Shown here: positions 1 to 10,609 of the stretch, piece after piece
Layout of the letters: every line of letters starts with the position of its first letter
Numbering within the stretch: the stretch's first letter is position 1
NCBI GenBank assembly: GCA_022925895.1
Contig: JAKSYS010000207.1
Span: 1-64,000 of the forward strand
Reading direction: 5' to 3'
Length of the DNA stretch: 64,000 bases
Origin: Fragilaria crotonensis
Lineage: Eukaryota; Bacillariophyta; Fragilariophyceae; Fragilariales; Fragilariaceae
Made by a program: the position numbers and the translations under genes
The notes under the pieces: generated by a model
What the model was told of the DNA's origin: nothing
What the model saw: only the letters and a program-made list of their open reading frames with translations
Databases searched by the model: none

Positions 1-24
1 CTTGTACATTTTGAATTGCCGCCT

Positions 25-742
25 TCACATAATCATGACTCGACACCGTCCAACACTTGATATTATTGATGGACTCTCCTGCAATTTGGCGCCAAGATAG
101 AATTCCGGGATCTCAATCTTATCATTCTTAAATTTGAACGTGGACTGGATATCCTTGAGAATGGCTTCTGCATCGCAAGAAATTGCCAGAATATCGTCAA
201 CGTACATAAGTACGTATTCGTAGTATTGTTCTCCATCATGCTTAGTCGCAGCCCTTAACCACACGTCAGGATCCGCCAATGACGATTGAAACCCAAGATT
301 AACAAGCTTCTCGGCCATAAAGAACGGAAACTGAAGCTCGCCGACTTCAGTCCATAAAGCGCTTTGACCACCAGAAAGGTCTTACCCTCATCAGGTCCAA
401 ACTCGGGTCCGGCTATCATCCAGCACTTTTCCTTGTTGGGCGCCGTTAGAAATGCGTTTTGTACATCGGCTCCAAGGACATTCAAGTCATTCAGGGCGGC
501 AATCGTCAGTAGTATGCGAACAGAGTCCCGGAAACGACTGTACTATACGTTACCGACGCAGGTGCTCCTGTTTTGTGTCCATCAGCGCAGTACCTCGCCT
601 TGCGTCTAAAGTTTTCTCCGAGCTTCACATCGAAGACCAGGTGTCCCGTTATTTGTGTGTATCCGATTAGAGTACTCGGGTCGCCATCAAATTCTTCAAA
701 TGCGACACGCACGTTGTTCATTTCTAATCTTATCGCGTCCAT
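25..742 (-). pseudogene. Copia-A reverse transcriptase, frameshifted
   Basis: Three minus-strand blocks in different frames form the fingers and palm of a copia RT. The first (742-506) carries the entry block DAIRLEMNNVRVAFEEF. The second (485-255) has the GADVQNAFLTAP block, where the first catalytic aspartate sits, and a LYGLKSA block. The third (318-25) has the catalytic YVDDIL box. The protein would copy element RNA into cDNA inside virus-like particles. At least two frame changes plus stops make it non-functional. The RNase H half lies outside the window. Confidence 0.85.
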
Positions 743-872
743 CCAAAGGAATTTCCGTTTTCCTTATCAATTTCCATTGCCTCCTTGACGTTCTTTGGCA
801 CACGCACGCCGTACTTGTGCGTACGTGACCAGTACTTGACTTCGTTTTAATCTTTGGAGTATGCTTGTTTCT

Positions 873-1884
873 TTAAGACGTACGAAACCCACCACGCAAA
901 TGCCGGTTCATCGTCAATTGCTCGGTCAACCGCGTACTGGGCCAACTCGACGGGATAGGATTCTTAAAACCTTTAACGCGACCCAATCTGTCGATCCGTC
1001 TTTCCACTGAATCAACAATTCCCAGCCTCGAGTGGTTTGTTTCTGGCGTTTGACACCATATTGATTGACATATGTCCCTGACTCTTCGGGATGGCCTCCC
1101 GGGTGGTACGATGGTCAAGTATTTCCTCCAACATCATTTGCCGGTGACCCTCATCATCTACTTGTGCAATGAGATTCTCTGCAATGATATTGGCAGTAAG
1201 CTCCTCAACATGGCCATTTATGAATTCAACTTCATACGCTCGGGAGTCAAGCAAAGGATTGGCGTTCACTGTCCCCACGGGATTACCTTCGTTATCCTTC
1301 AGGCGCTTGATTACCTTTGCATGCACCATCGCACCGTCATCACCCCTCGGAAGTGCCAGTTCCATGCCAATATACTGATCGGTTTCAACCTCTACAAATT
1401 TGTCGTCATTGTCAACTTGATCATCAGCATGCGGGAGCATTGCATCATCAATCACCCTCGTGAATTCTTGGTAGAAGCCTTCATCTTCATTTTCATGATC
1501 AATGATTTTACTTAACTCAACGCCCCGTATCGTGTTGGCAATGTCTGACGATCGAGCTTCAAACGTGGTTTTCACTTTATCTTCATACTCGCTCATTTGT
1601 CTCTTTACTTCGTCCGTAGAACGCTCGTCGTTAGTAAGTCGTTGAACTGTAGTGGCCGAAATTGGAATAGCACTATCAGGAAGAATCCAATAGGACATTA
1701 ACCGTCCTACGCGGTGCGAAACACCTAGCCAACGACCGAGTTGCACCTCACCCAAACCGGCGTTACTACGGAAAGTGACCCAATCGTAAAATTCGAAATC
1801 AAGGTACTCTGATATATCCGGTGTTTCTCCCGTTATTATCTCCAACGGAGTCCTGCCCTCTGCATACTTCGAAAATTGGCACAT
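873..1884 (-). pseudogene. Copia-A integrase C-terminal region and linker to RT
   Basis: The 1884-1012 frame has TPDISEYLDFEFYDWVTF and LGRWLGVSHRVG, close in wording to TPDISMYVQFSWYQWVHY and LGRWLGPARGIG of Copia-E, so it is the end of integrase. It continues with the acidic linker and a block ending AENLIAQVDDEGHRQMMLEEI. The 1118-873 region holds remains of the WKDGS-DW chromodomain-like module seen intact in Copia-E. A frameshift near 1012-1050 separates the pieces. Its role would be target binding and joining of integrase to RT. Confidence 0.75.
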
Positions 1885-1948
1885 AGATTCTCAGTCTCGC
1901 AGACCCAAACGAAGCCGTAGTCCCATAATCTTGGTGGCACCTTCTTCT

Positions 1949-2863
1949 TCAGCATGATACGATACCATCTTTCTTGATCTCGTGGATACTTTGTTCAGCC
2001 GGGTTCTCATTGGGTCGTCTCGGCCCAGACACATGATACTTAATTTCATAACGCCTAATAGCATCCATGAAGCGCGTCTTGGGCCCAGTTTGCACTGACG
2101 CCCCATCAAAGGTCAACTGAGCTGGTACTCCAAAATCACTTATGAATTGGGTAAGTGAATCCCCCACATGGTTGCCGTCGACCTTCATCAGAGGGTAGGC
2201 AACCTTAAATCCACATTTGTGTGAGTAAATCTGGCAACCAACGTTGCCGCGAAGGGACTTGAGTTTTCCATATGCTGTGTCAGTGGCAAATTTACCAGAG
2301 AGCCGTTTCACTCCGAATACACGATCCGCTCGGTAGCGTCTACCAATGGGCAGTATTGCCGATCGCATTCCGCGTTGAGTGGTGACCCTGAGGGTACGTT
2401 GCGCTCGTTTAGGTCCGATTCCAAACCGATCAGCTAACAATTCCGCCGACACTTTGGCGTGACGTTCCGTGCTTACAAAGGTTCGACGAGCTGGGATGTC
2501 TAGGTGTTCGTACACTGTCGTATCGACTTCAGAGGCTTGTTGCAAGCGTTTCGACAACAGCTCACCAACCCGTACAAGTGATGGATCAATTGAATGCAAA
2601 AGAGCGTCATTCGACGTCGCTTCTAAGTACTCTGTAATCGGAGGGAACGAAGGAACAAGTTGCGGTAAAGGTCTTTGCCATGCTGGCATCGTAGTTCCGC
2701 CTTGATGCAACGCTTGTACCATCATGAGGTTGGTGGGATCCCAGGGCGAAGAACTGGTCATCTGGACATGAGCACAATCCTGAAGTTCTTGGGCAGAAGG
2801 AACACGTGTTCGAAAATGGATCTTGGTGCCTGCGGTGTGCAGGGCAAATGAATAGGTCCTCAT
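1949..2863 (-). pseudogene. Copia-A integrase catalytic core
   Basis: DDE integrase that would insert element cDNA. The acidic triad can be read in order: aspartate in FATDTAYG, aspartate in LTFDGASVQTG and glutamate in NPAEQSIHEIK. Upstream, RAQRTLRVTTQRG is the conserved block before the core in this clade; Copia-E has the equivalent AKRTLEVTTQVG. The frame is broken from the protease frame on one side and the linker frame on the other, so the copy is inactive although the triad is preserved. Confidence 0.85.
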
Positions 2864-3395
2864 TAACTTCGATACCTAAATTATGGGTTGCATCATAAGG
2901 ATTATCCCATAGAGGGATGCCATAAGCACGCACTTGGTTGGGATTAATCAGAGAATGATCAAGCGCAGTGCCATAATAAAGAGATTCATGGAATACCAAA
3001 ATGAAGGTGGTGCCTGTCGTAGGATCATCATAAGCCGTAGCACCCGTCACAATAGGAACATTTTCAATAGGCTTGATGGATGAATCGTATGCGTAGACGT
3101 CTGCCGTTCTATAAGTAGATTGCAGAACAACAAAATTTGTGCCAAGACAGCACGTATCCGCATTGGAGTCACATTCGTTATAAGCTGCCGTATCAGTCGG
3201 TGGATCATTGAACGCTGATCGTAACAAGGGTTGCCGACGCAACACGACGGCATGTGGTAACCGCAGCAATACGCCGATTTTGGCGATTCTGGGCTTGTTC
3301 GTTCCGCCCTCCCATGACGGATTGACCTGTCGTAACCTGGCTAACTTGAGTGCGTTGTGAAACGGAAACACTATCAGTAGGGAGGAGACCTGCAT
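2607..3395 (-). pseudogene. Copia-A aspartic protease and pre-integrase region
   Basis: The retroviral-type protease site is ECDSNADTCCLG near 3155-3176. The usual D-S/T-G-A motif is DSNA here, with asparagine instead of glycine. It is followed by ENVPIVTGATAYDDPTTG and by LINPNQVRAYG, and then by a Cys-rich segment near the frame end. The protease would cut the Gag-Pol polyprotein during particle maturation. The frame overlaps the integrase frame, which marks a frameshift. Confidence 0.75.
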
Positions 3396-4788
3396 AGGGA
3401 CATCAGAGGCTTGTGTTCGGAGCTCTTGAGTTCATTCCGATTTCGTCGTTGCTCGTTGTAAGCTGCACGTTCACGACGAAGTGTATCTTTATCTTCTTGC
3501 TTGAACTTCATACACGTGACGAGGAAAACTAAAAGAGGCATGATACTCAATCTGAGATCCGTCAGTGAGCGTAATGATGCGGCTGTCACTTCGAGTCTTC
3601 TGCACGTTGCCGCGTCCGCTCCGACTTGATCGCCCTCCTCGTCCTCCACGACCATGTCCTCCACGGACAGACTGTCCCCTTGCACCGCGTCCGGAGTTTG
3701 TTTCATTGATGTTACGCCTCACACGGTTCTGAGCTGCGCCCATCTGAGGGGGTGCTTTGGTTAACCATGTTGCGAAAGAGCGAAAGTGCTTGCTCGTAGG
3801 TCATGGTCATTGGCACTCGTGATAATTCAATTTCCAACTGGGCTTTCGTTGGTGTGAGGAAATCTGCTTTGATTTTGTCAATCAGCATCCGTATTTTCAT
3901 CGAGTTCGAATGAACAATCCGGCCTTCTCGTTTCACATATGCATTGAACGCACGCGTCAAGCGCTTCGAATTCGGCCCACCACATGTGTGGGGTTTCTCG
4001 CCAGAATAGAAAAGGCTCTGAATAACCACATCTGCCTCGCGAATATCTATGGCATGAATGCCAACTCCTTCATAATGCTCAACCAGGCGGCGGAATGCTT
4101 CACGCCCGTCGTTCGGTCGCTGAAGGCCTTGAATCTTCGCTTCGGCAGTATCGTTGCCCGCAACAAAGTTCACTAAAAACGTGTGGACTTGTACCGTGTC
4201 AATTGCAATGAGTCCCCGGCCAGAGGGGCCGCAGCAACGTAATCGTCGAGGAAATCATCATGCAATGCTACTGTAGGTTCCTCAATATCGCGGCAAACGT
4301 ACTTCAATGGTACGCCATCGCGACCAGGGATAGATCGAATATAATTCAAAAAAGTTGGTTTCCAATCCTCCCATCTCGTGGCCTCCTTGAACTTCTCTGG
4401 TTTTGCTGCCTCCGCCAGAGTCTTCGAGTCGTTCTTGAATTTCATGAGTGTGATAACGGCGAATAAGATCAGTGACTCGTTCGATCGGAAATGCAGTATC
4501 TGTGGGATCGCGTCCAAGACGAATCTCATCACGCACCCACTGCACAAACGCTTTAATATTCTTGCGAATACCAGGATTCAAACGGATCTGGCCCTGTGCT
4601 GCAGTGAGATCAAAGTAGGTCTTGAAATGTTCGTCAAGTTCTCTAAAGGTGACGTCCATACAGGACGTAAAGGTGTTATCGAAAATGTCACTAGCGATAC
4701 GTTGGGCTTGTGTCTGTTCCATGAACAGAACATTATTATTCACGCCACACGCAATCAACGCGTCGACAACAGTAAATGCTCCTTCCAT
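3374..4788 (-). pseudogene. Copia-A gag with RGG-type basic tail, frameshifted
   Basis: Capsid-like protein starting at an ATG at 4788-4786. The N-terminal block reads MEGAFTVVDALIACGV and continues through a helical, charged region without transmembrane segments. The frame changes near 4,300-4,440 and near 4,170. The end (3743-3489) is rich in RGG and RGGR repeats and replaces a CCHC zinc knuckle as the likely RNA-binding part. After it TLTDGSQIEYHASF and a KFKQEDKDTLRRERAAYN block lead into pol. It would package element RNA. Several frameshifts exclude function. Confidence 0.75.
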
Positions 4789-4800
4789 TGGCCTATACGT

Positions 4801-6121
4801 TGAAAGGGATCTATTTTGTGAGCATATCGAATTCGTACCACTAATGTAGTGGCCAATAATACCTGACGAAAGTCAAGTACATAGATCGCATGACCGAAGT
4901 CAGGTAACTCATGACCGAAGTCAGGATTCCGAACGTACAAACATAGTCGAAACTAGTTGATGCCGTTTCGGTCTTGCTCCATTCCATCGCACCCTTCATC
5001 CCTGGGCCTAGGAGCAAAGCTTTGGGTCTGATAAACCAATTAAAAGTAGCTGTAACGGCATTGATAAGATCAACCAAACTTACAAAGATAGGATTCAAGG
5101 AAAAACAATTATATATCATCATGTATCTGCACTGCGATTGTGATTTGCCTTTGTTCATTAATAGGCGTGATCGAACGTGCAATCGTATCAAGACACTAGT
5201 GTCAGTAATGCGAAGACAACGGTACAGTGAGACCGTATCATACCATGATTTATTTGCCAAGTCGCAGCAGGAGTGGAAAAACTAGGCTCACATCTATCCA
5301 TCACCGGATCGATTGTGCCATTCACTCCCTGCAACCAAGTTACGACTAGTTTAAGTCTTTTAATTTCCCCAAGCCCACCCCTGGATCCACCAAACTCCGG
5401 GGAGTTGGAGCTGTATTTACCGCCAGGGAGAATCCCCTGGCCAAGCCAAACACCAGACTCACTAAAGATAGGGTTTCCCCAACTCCAAACCATACGACAA
5501 ATTTAAGTCCAAGGGTGGGCATTGGGCAATTTCCAAACGAGGACGGAGGCGACAACAGACTGGTTTCGAAGCGGCGCAGCAACACACTTCGCAGACGGGA
5601 ACGGACTCCAACGACTTCGAAGCTTACCCCTAGTTGGTGATTTTAGCTATCTATTTGAACAGCCTCTCCCTCTCCTCGTTCATGGAAGGGAAGAGTGCAT
5701 GAGCCGAGGGACTTAACCACTCTAGCCCAGCATACACATACGAGTTCTCTGAACTCGGAGCTCAAGGCTTCAGGTTATATGTGGGTCCTTCGCCAGTTTA
5801 TGTTAACGTTATAAATTGTTGTGACTTGTTCGGGGAGATCTTTACTTCCCCGAACTCAGTCTTTTTACATTGAGATAATTGACACTACCTTCAAGGTCGT
5901 GCAGAAATGGTCGAGTCTTTCAACAGAGTCATAAGGGTCCTTGGTCGCTATTGTCATGGCCTGCACGATCAGAACATTGCCATAAAATTCCAATGACCCA
6001 TGACTGGGTTAGCGCCATGACCCTGACTCAGCCCTGATTACCTCACAGGTCCATTGTTGATGCCAACAACCTTTACAACCTTTCCGCTGTCCACACTACC
6101 GAATTACCTTTAACATCAGTT
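4801..6121. other. Intergenic DNA with no recognised gene
   Basis: No frame here has a recognisable protein. Visible structure is limited to a 15-bp direct repeat ATGACCGAAGTCAGG (4890-4904 and 4911-4925) with a weaker third copy near 4863, and a hairpin at 5828-5855. Part may be the 5' LTR or leader of Copia-A, but no TG...CA pair could be matched. Confidence 0.6.
5828..5855. terminator. GC-rich hairpin downstream of the glycosyltransferase-like gene
   Basis: Arms GTTCGGGGA and TCCCCGAAC (9 bp, perfect) enclose a 10-nt loop. It lies about 270 bp past the stop of the minus-strand gene at 6122, so a 3'-end or transcription-stop role is possible. No experimental logic supports more than that. 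Confidence 0.25.
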
Positions 6122-7327
6122 CTACCACCAAGTTTCAACTGGAATGACGACATTCTCCCGCTGCAAAACAAGTCTGTCAAAGCATCTGTCCCAAAATTCG
6201 ACATTGCCAGCGATTTTGATTGGATGAAAAAGACCATGTTCATACAAACTCAGACAACCCGGAATCGATTCGATCGCTCCCTGACACAAACTAACTTCCA
6301 TCACACTCGCATTGAACTTTTTCTTCGTCTCCACTATCAATGCCGGAAATGCAGACTCTAGGAAAATCTTCTTCTCAGTCATCAAATCTGCGAGTGGGGA
6401 AAAGAAGGATGTAAATCGAGTTGGAATGTACAAGAAGTCACTTCGTCCGACGTGAACGAACGAAAACGTTCCATCGTCGTCGAAGTATTGACTGAATCGC
6501 GCATCCATCGCGAGGTCGGAGACCCCAGGAAGTATATATTGCCACCACGGCCAGTAATTGGATGGTGGTGCATTCAAAGCAGCGTAGACATCGGTCATGT
6601 TTGATTTTGAAAATGATTTCCCAATTCGTGACATCGCGAACCCCCCATCTCGTGTCACTGAGAATCCAGGTGTGTACAAGTGACAAAAGGCTATTTGGGA
6701 GTCCCATGGGAAGCCTTGCTCAACAAGGCCTCTCATGTACACCATCATGTCGTCGTGCACGTACATGACACCAACAATACCGCCCATTCGCTCTGCACTT
6801 CGTAAGCTGTCTGCCACGTTCTTCATGGGAGAATACAGGCCACCACGTTCGTTTCCTCCGAAGAATGCACTGATACCTGACTGCTGCAATGCAGCAAGAG
6901 TTTTGTTTGAGAACGCACCTCGGACCTCGATGTGGGAAAACACCTCAGACCAGCGCCCAACCCAATGCCGCACGTGACTTACACCGATGTCGTAGTTAAA
7001 TTGTCCCATGAGAAGAACATTGTCGATCTTCGGAACACTGGTTTCCGGTGAAGGTAATTCGGTAGGGTGAAGGGTGGAAGGGTCAGTCGACAATGAGGAA
7101 GAGAATCCTGCTGAAACGGTTTCTGGCATCAACAATGCACCGCCTTCTCCAGAGTCGAACGACCAATTCACCGAGTCATTAATCGTTTTAAGAGAATCAC
7201 ACAAATAAGGTGATCTAAGCTCGTGCACGACTCCGTATATTATAAATCCAGCCATCATGCTGCGTTTGAGAATCCTAATGAAGAAGGCACTGCTCATTGT
7301 TGGATTTCCGTTTCGTTTTCCTGTCAT
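6122..7327 (-). CDS. Type II membrane glycosyltransferase-like protein
   Basis: Uninterrupted 401-residue frame from an ATG at 7327-7325. A second in-frame methionine pair near residues 24-25 could be the true start. Residues about 14-34 hold a hydrophobic stretch broken by basic residues, read as a signal anchor. A Ser/Thr/Pro-rich stem follows (about 68-98), then a globular domain with MYVHDDMM at residues 188-195. That acidic cluster, and WWQYILPGVSDLAMDARF and DFLYIPTRF further on, look like the metal and nucleotide-sugar site layout of Golgi glycosyltransferases. The topology fits a Golgi enzyme. The donor and acceptor cannot be told. No close named family was recognised, so the call rests on topology and the DD motif. 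It appears to be a host gene, with no mobile-element features. Confidence 0.55.
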   Translation of the reverse strand: MTGKRNGNPTMSSAFFIRILKRSMMAGFIIYGVVHELRSPYLCDSLKTINDSVNWSFDSGEGGALLMPETVSAGFSSSLSTDPSTLHPTELPSPETSVPKIDNVLLMGQFNYDIGVSHVRHWVGRWSEVFSHIEVRGAFSNKTLAALQQSGISAFFGGNERGGLYSPMKNVADSLRSAERMGGIVGVMYVHDDMMVYMRGLVEQGFPWDSQIAFCHLYTPGFSVTRDGGFAMSRIGKSFSKSNMTDVYAALNAPPSNYWPWWQYILPGVSDLAMDARFSQYFDDDGTFSFVHVGRSDFLYIPTRFTSFFSPLADLMTEKKIFLESAFPALIVETKKKFNASVMEVSLCQGAIESIPGCLSLYEHGLFHPIKIAGNVEFWDRCFDRLVLQRENVVIPVETWW

Positions 7328-7645
7328 GTTATGCTTGTACTGTACTACGGTAGTAGTAGCTCATGAACTCACTTTTAGTCGTCGATTAGTGACTTCTGAG
7401 GCATGTTGCATTCATACTTCAAACCCCGGACAACAACGACGAATGTAGCGACAGAAAATGCGGATGACGACAACATTTCATCGTGCGAATGCTCGACGTG
7501 GGATGTCCGTGAGGAAGGTCGACTGACAGACGGAGGCCGAACGTTAGTGGGATGCGCGTAGCCTTTCCCGCCTCAGTGGCGGTCGACTACCAAGTAAAAT
7601 CTACTGGTGTACGGTCGTTCGGTACTACCGTCTTCAGGAACCTAT
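7328..7645. other. Intergenic DNA between the host gene and Copia-B
   Basis: This is the promoter side of the minus-strand host gene. No frame or clear core promoter was recognised. The last five bases before the Copia-B LTR (CCTAT) do not match the bases after its 3' LTR (GGTAG). Confidence 0.5.
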
Positions 7646-7804
7646 TGACAGACTTTTAGTACCGCTCCTACGTATTTTTACTATCTACATTATCCAGTAG
7701 GACACTTCACATTAGGCTAGTAAACAGTATACGTCGTACCGTTACTGTCGCACGGGAATCAAATCCCACTCCAAAATTGCAACGATCAAATTCATGTCGT
7801 TCGT

Positions 7805-7812
7805 TATAAAAA
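7805..7812 (+). promoter_or_regulatory. TATA-like box in Copia-B LTR
   Basis: TATAAAAA, kept unchanged in the 3' LTR at 35174-35181. It lies 225 bp before the ATG of the LTR-borne ORF and is the best candidate for the U3 promoter. Confidence 0.5.
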
Positions 7813-7913
7813 CGATCGTTTTCTCGCCCGGCGCTTCACCTCGTTCGCTCTCTTCAGACGTACGAACTCTCAGACGTGCATTCTTCAGACGTACGTTGTT
7901 TCTTTTGAGATCC

Positions 7914-7969
7914 TGAGTGTTCCTGAAGAACACTCATCAAAAGAAGTTGATCATCATTTGATGATCAAC
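7914..7969 (+). other. Two adjacent hairpins in the Copia-B LTR leader
   Basis: The first is TGAGTGTTC / GAACACTCA with a 5-nt loop (7914-7936). The second is GTTGATCATCA / TGATGATCAAC with a 2-nt loop (7946-7969). Both are present in the 3' LTR. They lie between the TATA-like box and the first ATG, so they would be in the 5' leader of the RNA. Confidence 0.6.
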
Positions 7970-8029
7970 AATTTCTCACAAATTTGTCTACCACTGTAAA
8001 TATATTTAGCCGGCCCCCGATTTTTAACA

Positions 8030-8737
8030 ATGTACAATTTTCGTAGCAGCGTAACTGACCATGACGACTTTTTACCCGCCGTCGTCACGATTCAGTCCCC
8101 CAGTAGCGATAGCCAGTGTACTAGTACCCACTTGGCTACCGACGTCACCGTAGGACTCCACCCACGTCCACATACTGTAGTGTCACCTACGCGCAACGTA
8201 GCACCATCTACTTGCATCGTACCTACAGATACTAGCACAGTCGCTTCGCCTACTAGCACTGTGTCTACGTCTACATGTACTGTAGTTACACCTAGTCATA
8301 CCGTAGCTCAGTATACCCGTCCAGTAGACTCACACGCGTATACCGTCGCGTCTGCTACTAGCACTCCCGCTTCCTCTGCCGCTAGCGTAGCATCCAGCAG
8401 TCCTGAAACCGTAGCACCGGCCAACGTTCGTACTGTAGCGACCGATACCGTCACCGTGACGTCACCACCTGCCTGCGACCCCGGTCTGGCGTGCGCCCGA
8501 TTTAACCATGGTCTGGCCTCCACTCCGCGCTCGCACGCAGAATCTATCATGGTTCACTCGCCTAGAATCAACCGACTTAGGCAGGCGCTCTGCCCTTTTA
8601 ACTCTGATACCTTCAGGTTAGTTAGGCTCAGGAATTCAGTTATGCTTCCATCTAAACTGTCAGATCTGAAGCAACTGAAAATAACAGAATTTTTCAACAG
8701 AGCTCCCCCCAGATTCAAAGTGCACACAATTTATTAA
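8030..8737 (+). CDS. LTR-borne Ser/Thr/Val-rich protein with C-terminal PIP-box motif
   Basis: ATG at 8030, 235 residues. The first 173 residues are coded inside the LTR; the rest runs through the primer site into the internal region. Residues about 45-150 are a low-complexity Ser/Thr/Val/Ala/Pro region with degenerate repeats (STVASPTSTVSTSTCTV style). The C-terminal part is basic and ordered, and contains QLKITEFF at residues 215-222, which fits the PCNA-interacting PIP-box consensus. The LTR part is also open in the 3' LTR, where it ends after 174 residues without the motif. A PIP box could bring element products to replication forks, but that is inference. The next ORF begins 55 bp downstream. 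It resembles no gag or pol domain. Confidence 0.6.
   Translation: MYNFRSSVTDHDDFLPAVVTIQSPSSDSQCTSTHLATDVTVGLHPRPHTVVSPTRNVAPSTCIVPTDTSTVASPTSTVSTSTCTVVTPSHTVAQYTRPVDSHAYTVASATSTPASSAASVASSSPETVAPANVRTVATDTVTVTSPPACDPGLACARFNHGLASTPRSHAESIMVHSPRINRLRQALCPFNSDTFRLVRLRNSVMLPSKLSDLKQLKITEFFNRAPPRFKVHTIY
8550..8565 (+). promoter_or_regulatory. Putative primer binding site of Copia-B
   Basis: TGGTTCACTCGCCTAG begins directly after the 5' LTR. TGG is what is expected for pairing with a tRNA CCA 3' end. The tRNA itself was not identified. Confidence 0.45.
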
Positions 8738-8792
8738 GAACTTAGTTAACAACAGCCCCAGCCCCTCCAGCAGCATTTCAGCCCCACCCACC

Positions 8793-10609
8793 ATGCCCAC
8801 CATTCGCTTCAACCTTACCAAAGCCGACAAGAAGTCGAAGAAGAAGGACTCGTCCCCCTTTCTTGCCTCCGAAACGGAGCCTCCAGTCGTCATCAGCGCA
8901 GATGTGAACATTCCTGCGGAAACTCCCACCCATCCCACCCTCTATCTAACCCGCTCTAAGAGAGCCAAAACATTGGGCAACACTAACACTAACATTAAGC
9001 AGAAGCGCTACGTTAAGACTAGCGCCAAGGGCACCAGCAAATCCGACATCGATGAAGCGGCCATCCTCGCCGAGGCCATCGAACGCGCCAACTCCGAGCG
9101 CAATCCACCTTATCGCGCCACCAGAAACTGTCCAACAGCTGCAACTTTCTCCCAGGGCATCCTTACAACTCCTATCGGGCACAATAAAACATTCAGGGCC
9201 ACCGAAACCGACGACGACGACAACAATGAAGCGGCTAGCAACGCCGAGGCCATCGACAGCGCAACTGCAGAGCGCTCTACTACTCATAAAGTCATGAGAA
9301 TCAAAGAGGAGTACACACCAGACATCCAGGGCACTCACCATCCTTCCCCCTATTCGCAGTTACCAACCCCAGACAGACTTATTCGACGAAAGCGACGTCG
9401 ACGACGACGACCAAGATGACGACTACAGCGTTCGCAGTGACGACGACCGCAAGATTCCTGCTCCCACCCGCCCAAAATCCACCAGGAAGCAACAATTCGA
9501 CGACTCAGACGTCCCTGCCTCCTCCCCCGATGCTTCCCCTGCGAAAAGGATGCGTTTTCAGACGCAAAAACAGCCCGAGATCCGTTATGAAACCCGCCAA
9601 TATGTTCGTGAATGTGGAAGTCAACAAATCAATTTCGTTGGGCGTTCGGACCTTCACACGACAAAAAGTAAAGTCAGAAACTCCTCAGGCGCTCCCAGAC
9701 CTCAAAAACAAGCTCCCACTTACGAAAATCGGAGCGACCAATCCGGAGATATTGCCGCTCAAAGCAACCCCATTGCGGACCCCCATTTCCCAATTTCCGA
9801 CCACGACCATGATCGTGGTGATTCGCACTATCAGCTCCCAAGAGTCCTGGACTTGGGACACATTGGACCCCCGCGCCGAACTGCCAATGACATTTCCACC
9901 ATGATCGTACAGATTTCTTTCAGTACTGCAGCTGCGACATTTGGCAGCCCGTCCGTCCATATTTTTCCCCATAATGCAAACGTCATCTTGCGTCCGACCG
10001 GTTTTGAAATCCTACCCACGCCTATCCGTCCGCGCGCGCCAACCCCGCCTTCTGACGTCCCCTCTCCTAATTACCAACGTCCAATTCGTGACCAACCTAA
10101 CGGCCATGCTCGTGTTCCTAATTACAACGGCGATCCCGTGGACGATGACGAAATGACTGACGCGTCTGACGATGTTCCAGCTCGTTCCACGACCAACATT
10201 TATCGCGATGACGATATGGATGACGATGACGACGACGATAGTGATGTAGTTAATGCTTCAAGTGTCTTCTCCATCTACTGCCCGTGTCCCAAACAATTAT
10301 GCCTTTCCGTTCGCGATCAGACGTTGCCCACCAAAGCACGAAAAGCTCCCGCTGACGTTGAAGTTGAAGAACGAAGCAACGGCGACAAAAAGGAATCTTC
10401 AAAACAACTTGGTGCACCCCTAATAAATCAAAACTCTACCTGCTCAGTCCCAGATTCCTCAGACAATGATGACAGCACAGACACCAGCTCATTTATCCCA
10501 GATTCCTTCACAGTTAAAACTTTGGATTCCCTAACTCTCATGGACAGGATGACAACCAGAAAAGCTACCAAAAATGTAAAAATGACGAAAAATATTCCAA
10601 GACCAGCAA
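8793..10609 (+). pseudogene. Copia-B long pre-gag ORF, N-terminal part
   Basis: ATG at 8793 opens a lysine-rich, hydrophilic protein (MPTIRFNLTKADKKSKKK). It contains two related blocks, AEAIERANSERNPPYRATR and AEAIDSATAERSTTHKVMR, so an internal duplication is likely. Near 9,300-9,400 the frame shifts into an acidic frame (FDESDVDDDDQDDDYS, then KRMRFQTQKQPEIRYETRQ), which runs to 10609. There it is cut by Copia-C in the middle of a codon series and resumes at 26902 in frame. No enzyme domain is visible; charged, Pro-rich and probably disordered. It may act with Gag in RNA packaging or nuclear import, but that is speculation. Confidence 0.6.
10604..10609 (+). repeat. Target-site duplication of Copia-C, left copy
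   Basis: CAGCAA here and at 26901-26906. Six bases match; five (AGCAA) would be usual for copia, with one base chance identity. Confidence 0.85.

Larger units (their letters stand above)
1..4800 (-). mobile_element. Copia-A: decayed Ty1/copia retrotransposon, truncated by window edge
   Basis: Read on the minus strand, the order is gag, protease, integrase, integrase-to-RT linker, reverse transcriptase, which is the Ty1/copia order. Coding blocks lie in several frames with stops between them, so the copy is dead. The protein style (asparagine-containing protease motif, conserved PNQ-R block before integrase, WKDGS-DW module after it) matches Copia-E at 48-61 kb, so both belong to one clade. 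The RNase H end and 3' LTR lie beyond position 1. No 5' LTR could be defined above 4.8 kb. Confidence 0.85.
7646..8549 (+). repeat. Copia-B 5' LTR
   Basis: It matches 35015-35918 over its whole length with only scattered substitutions. It starts TG and ends CA. It contains a TATA-like box (7805-7812), two adjacent hairpins (7914-7969) and the start of an open reading frame at 8030. Confidence 0.93.
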
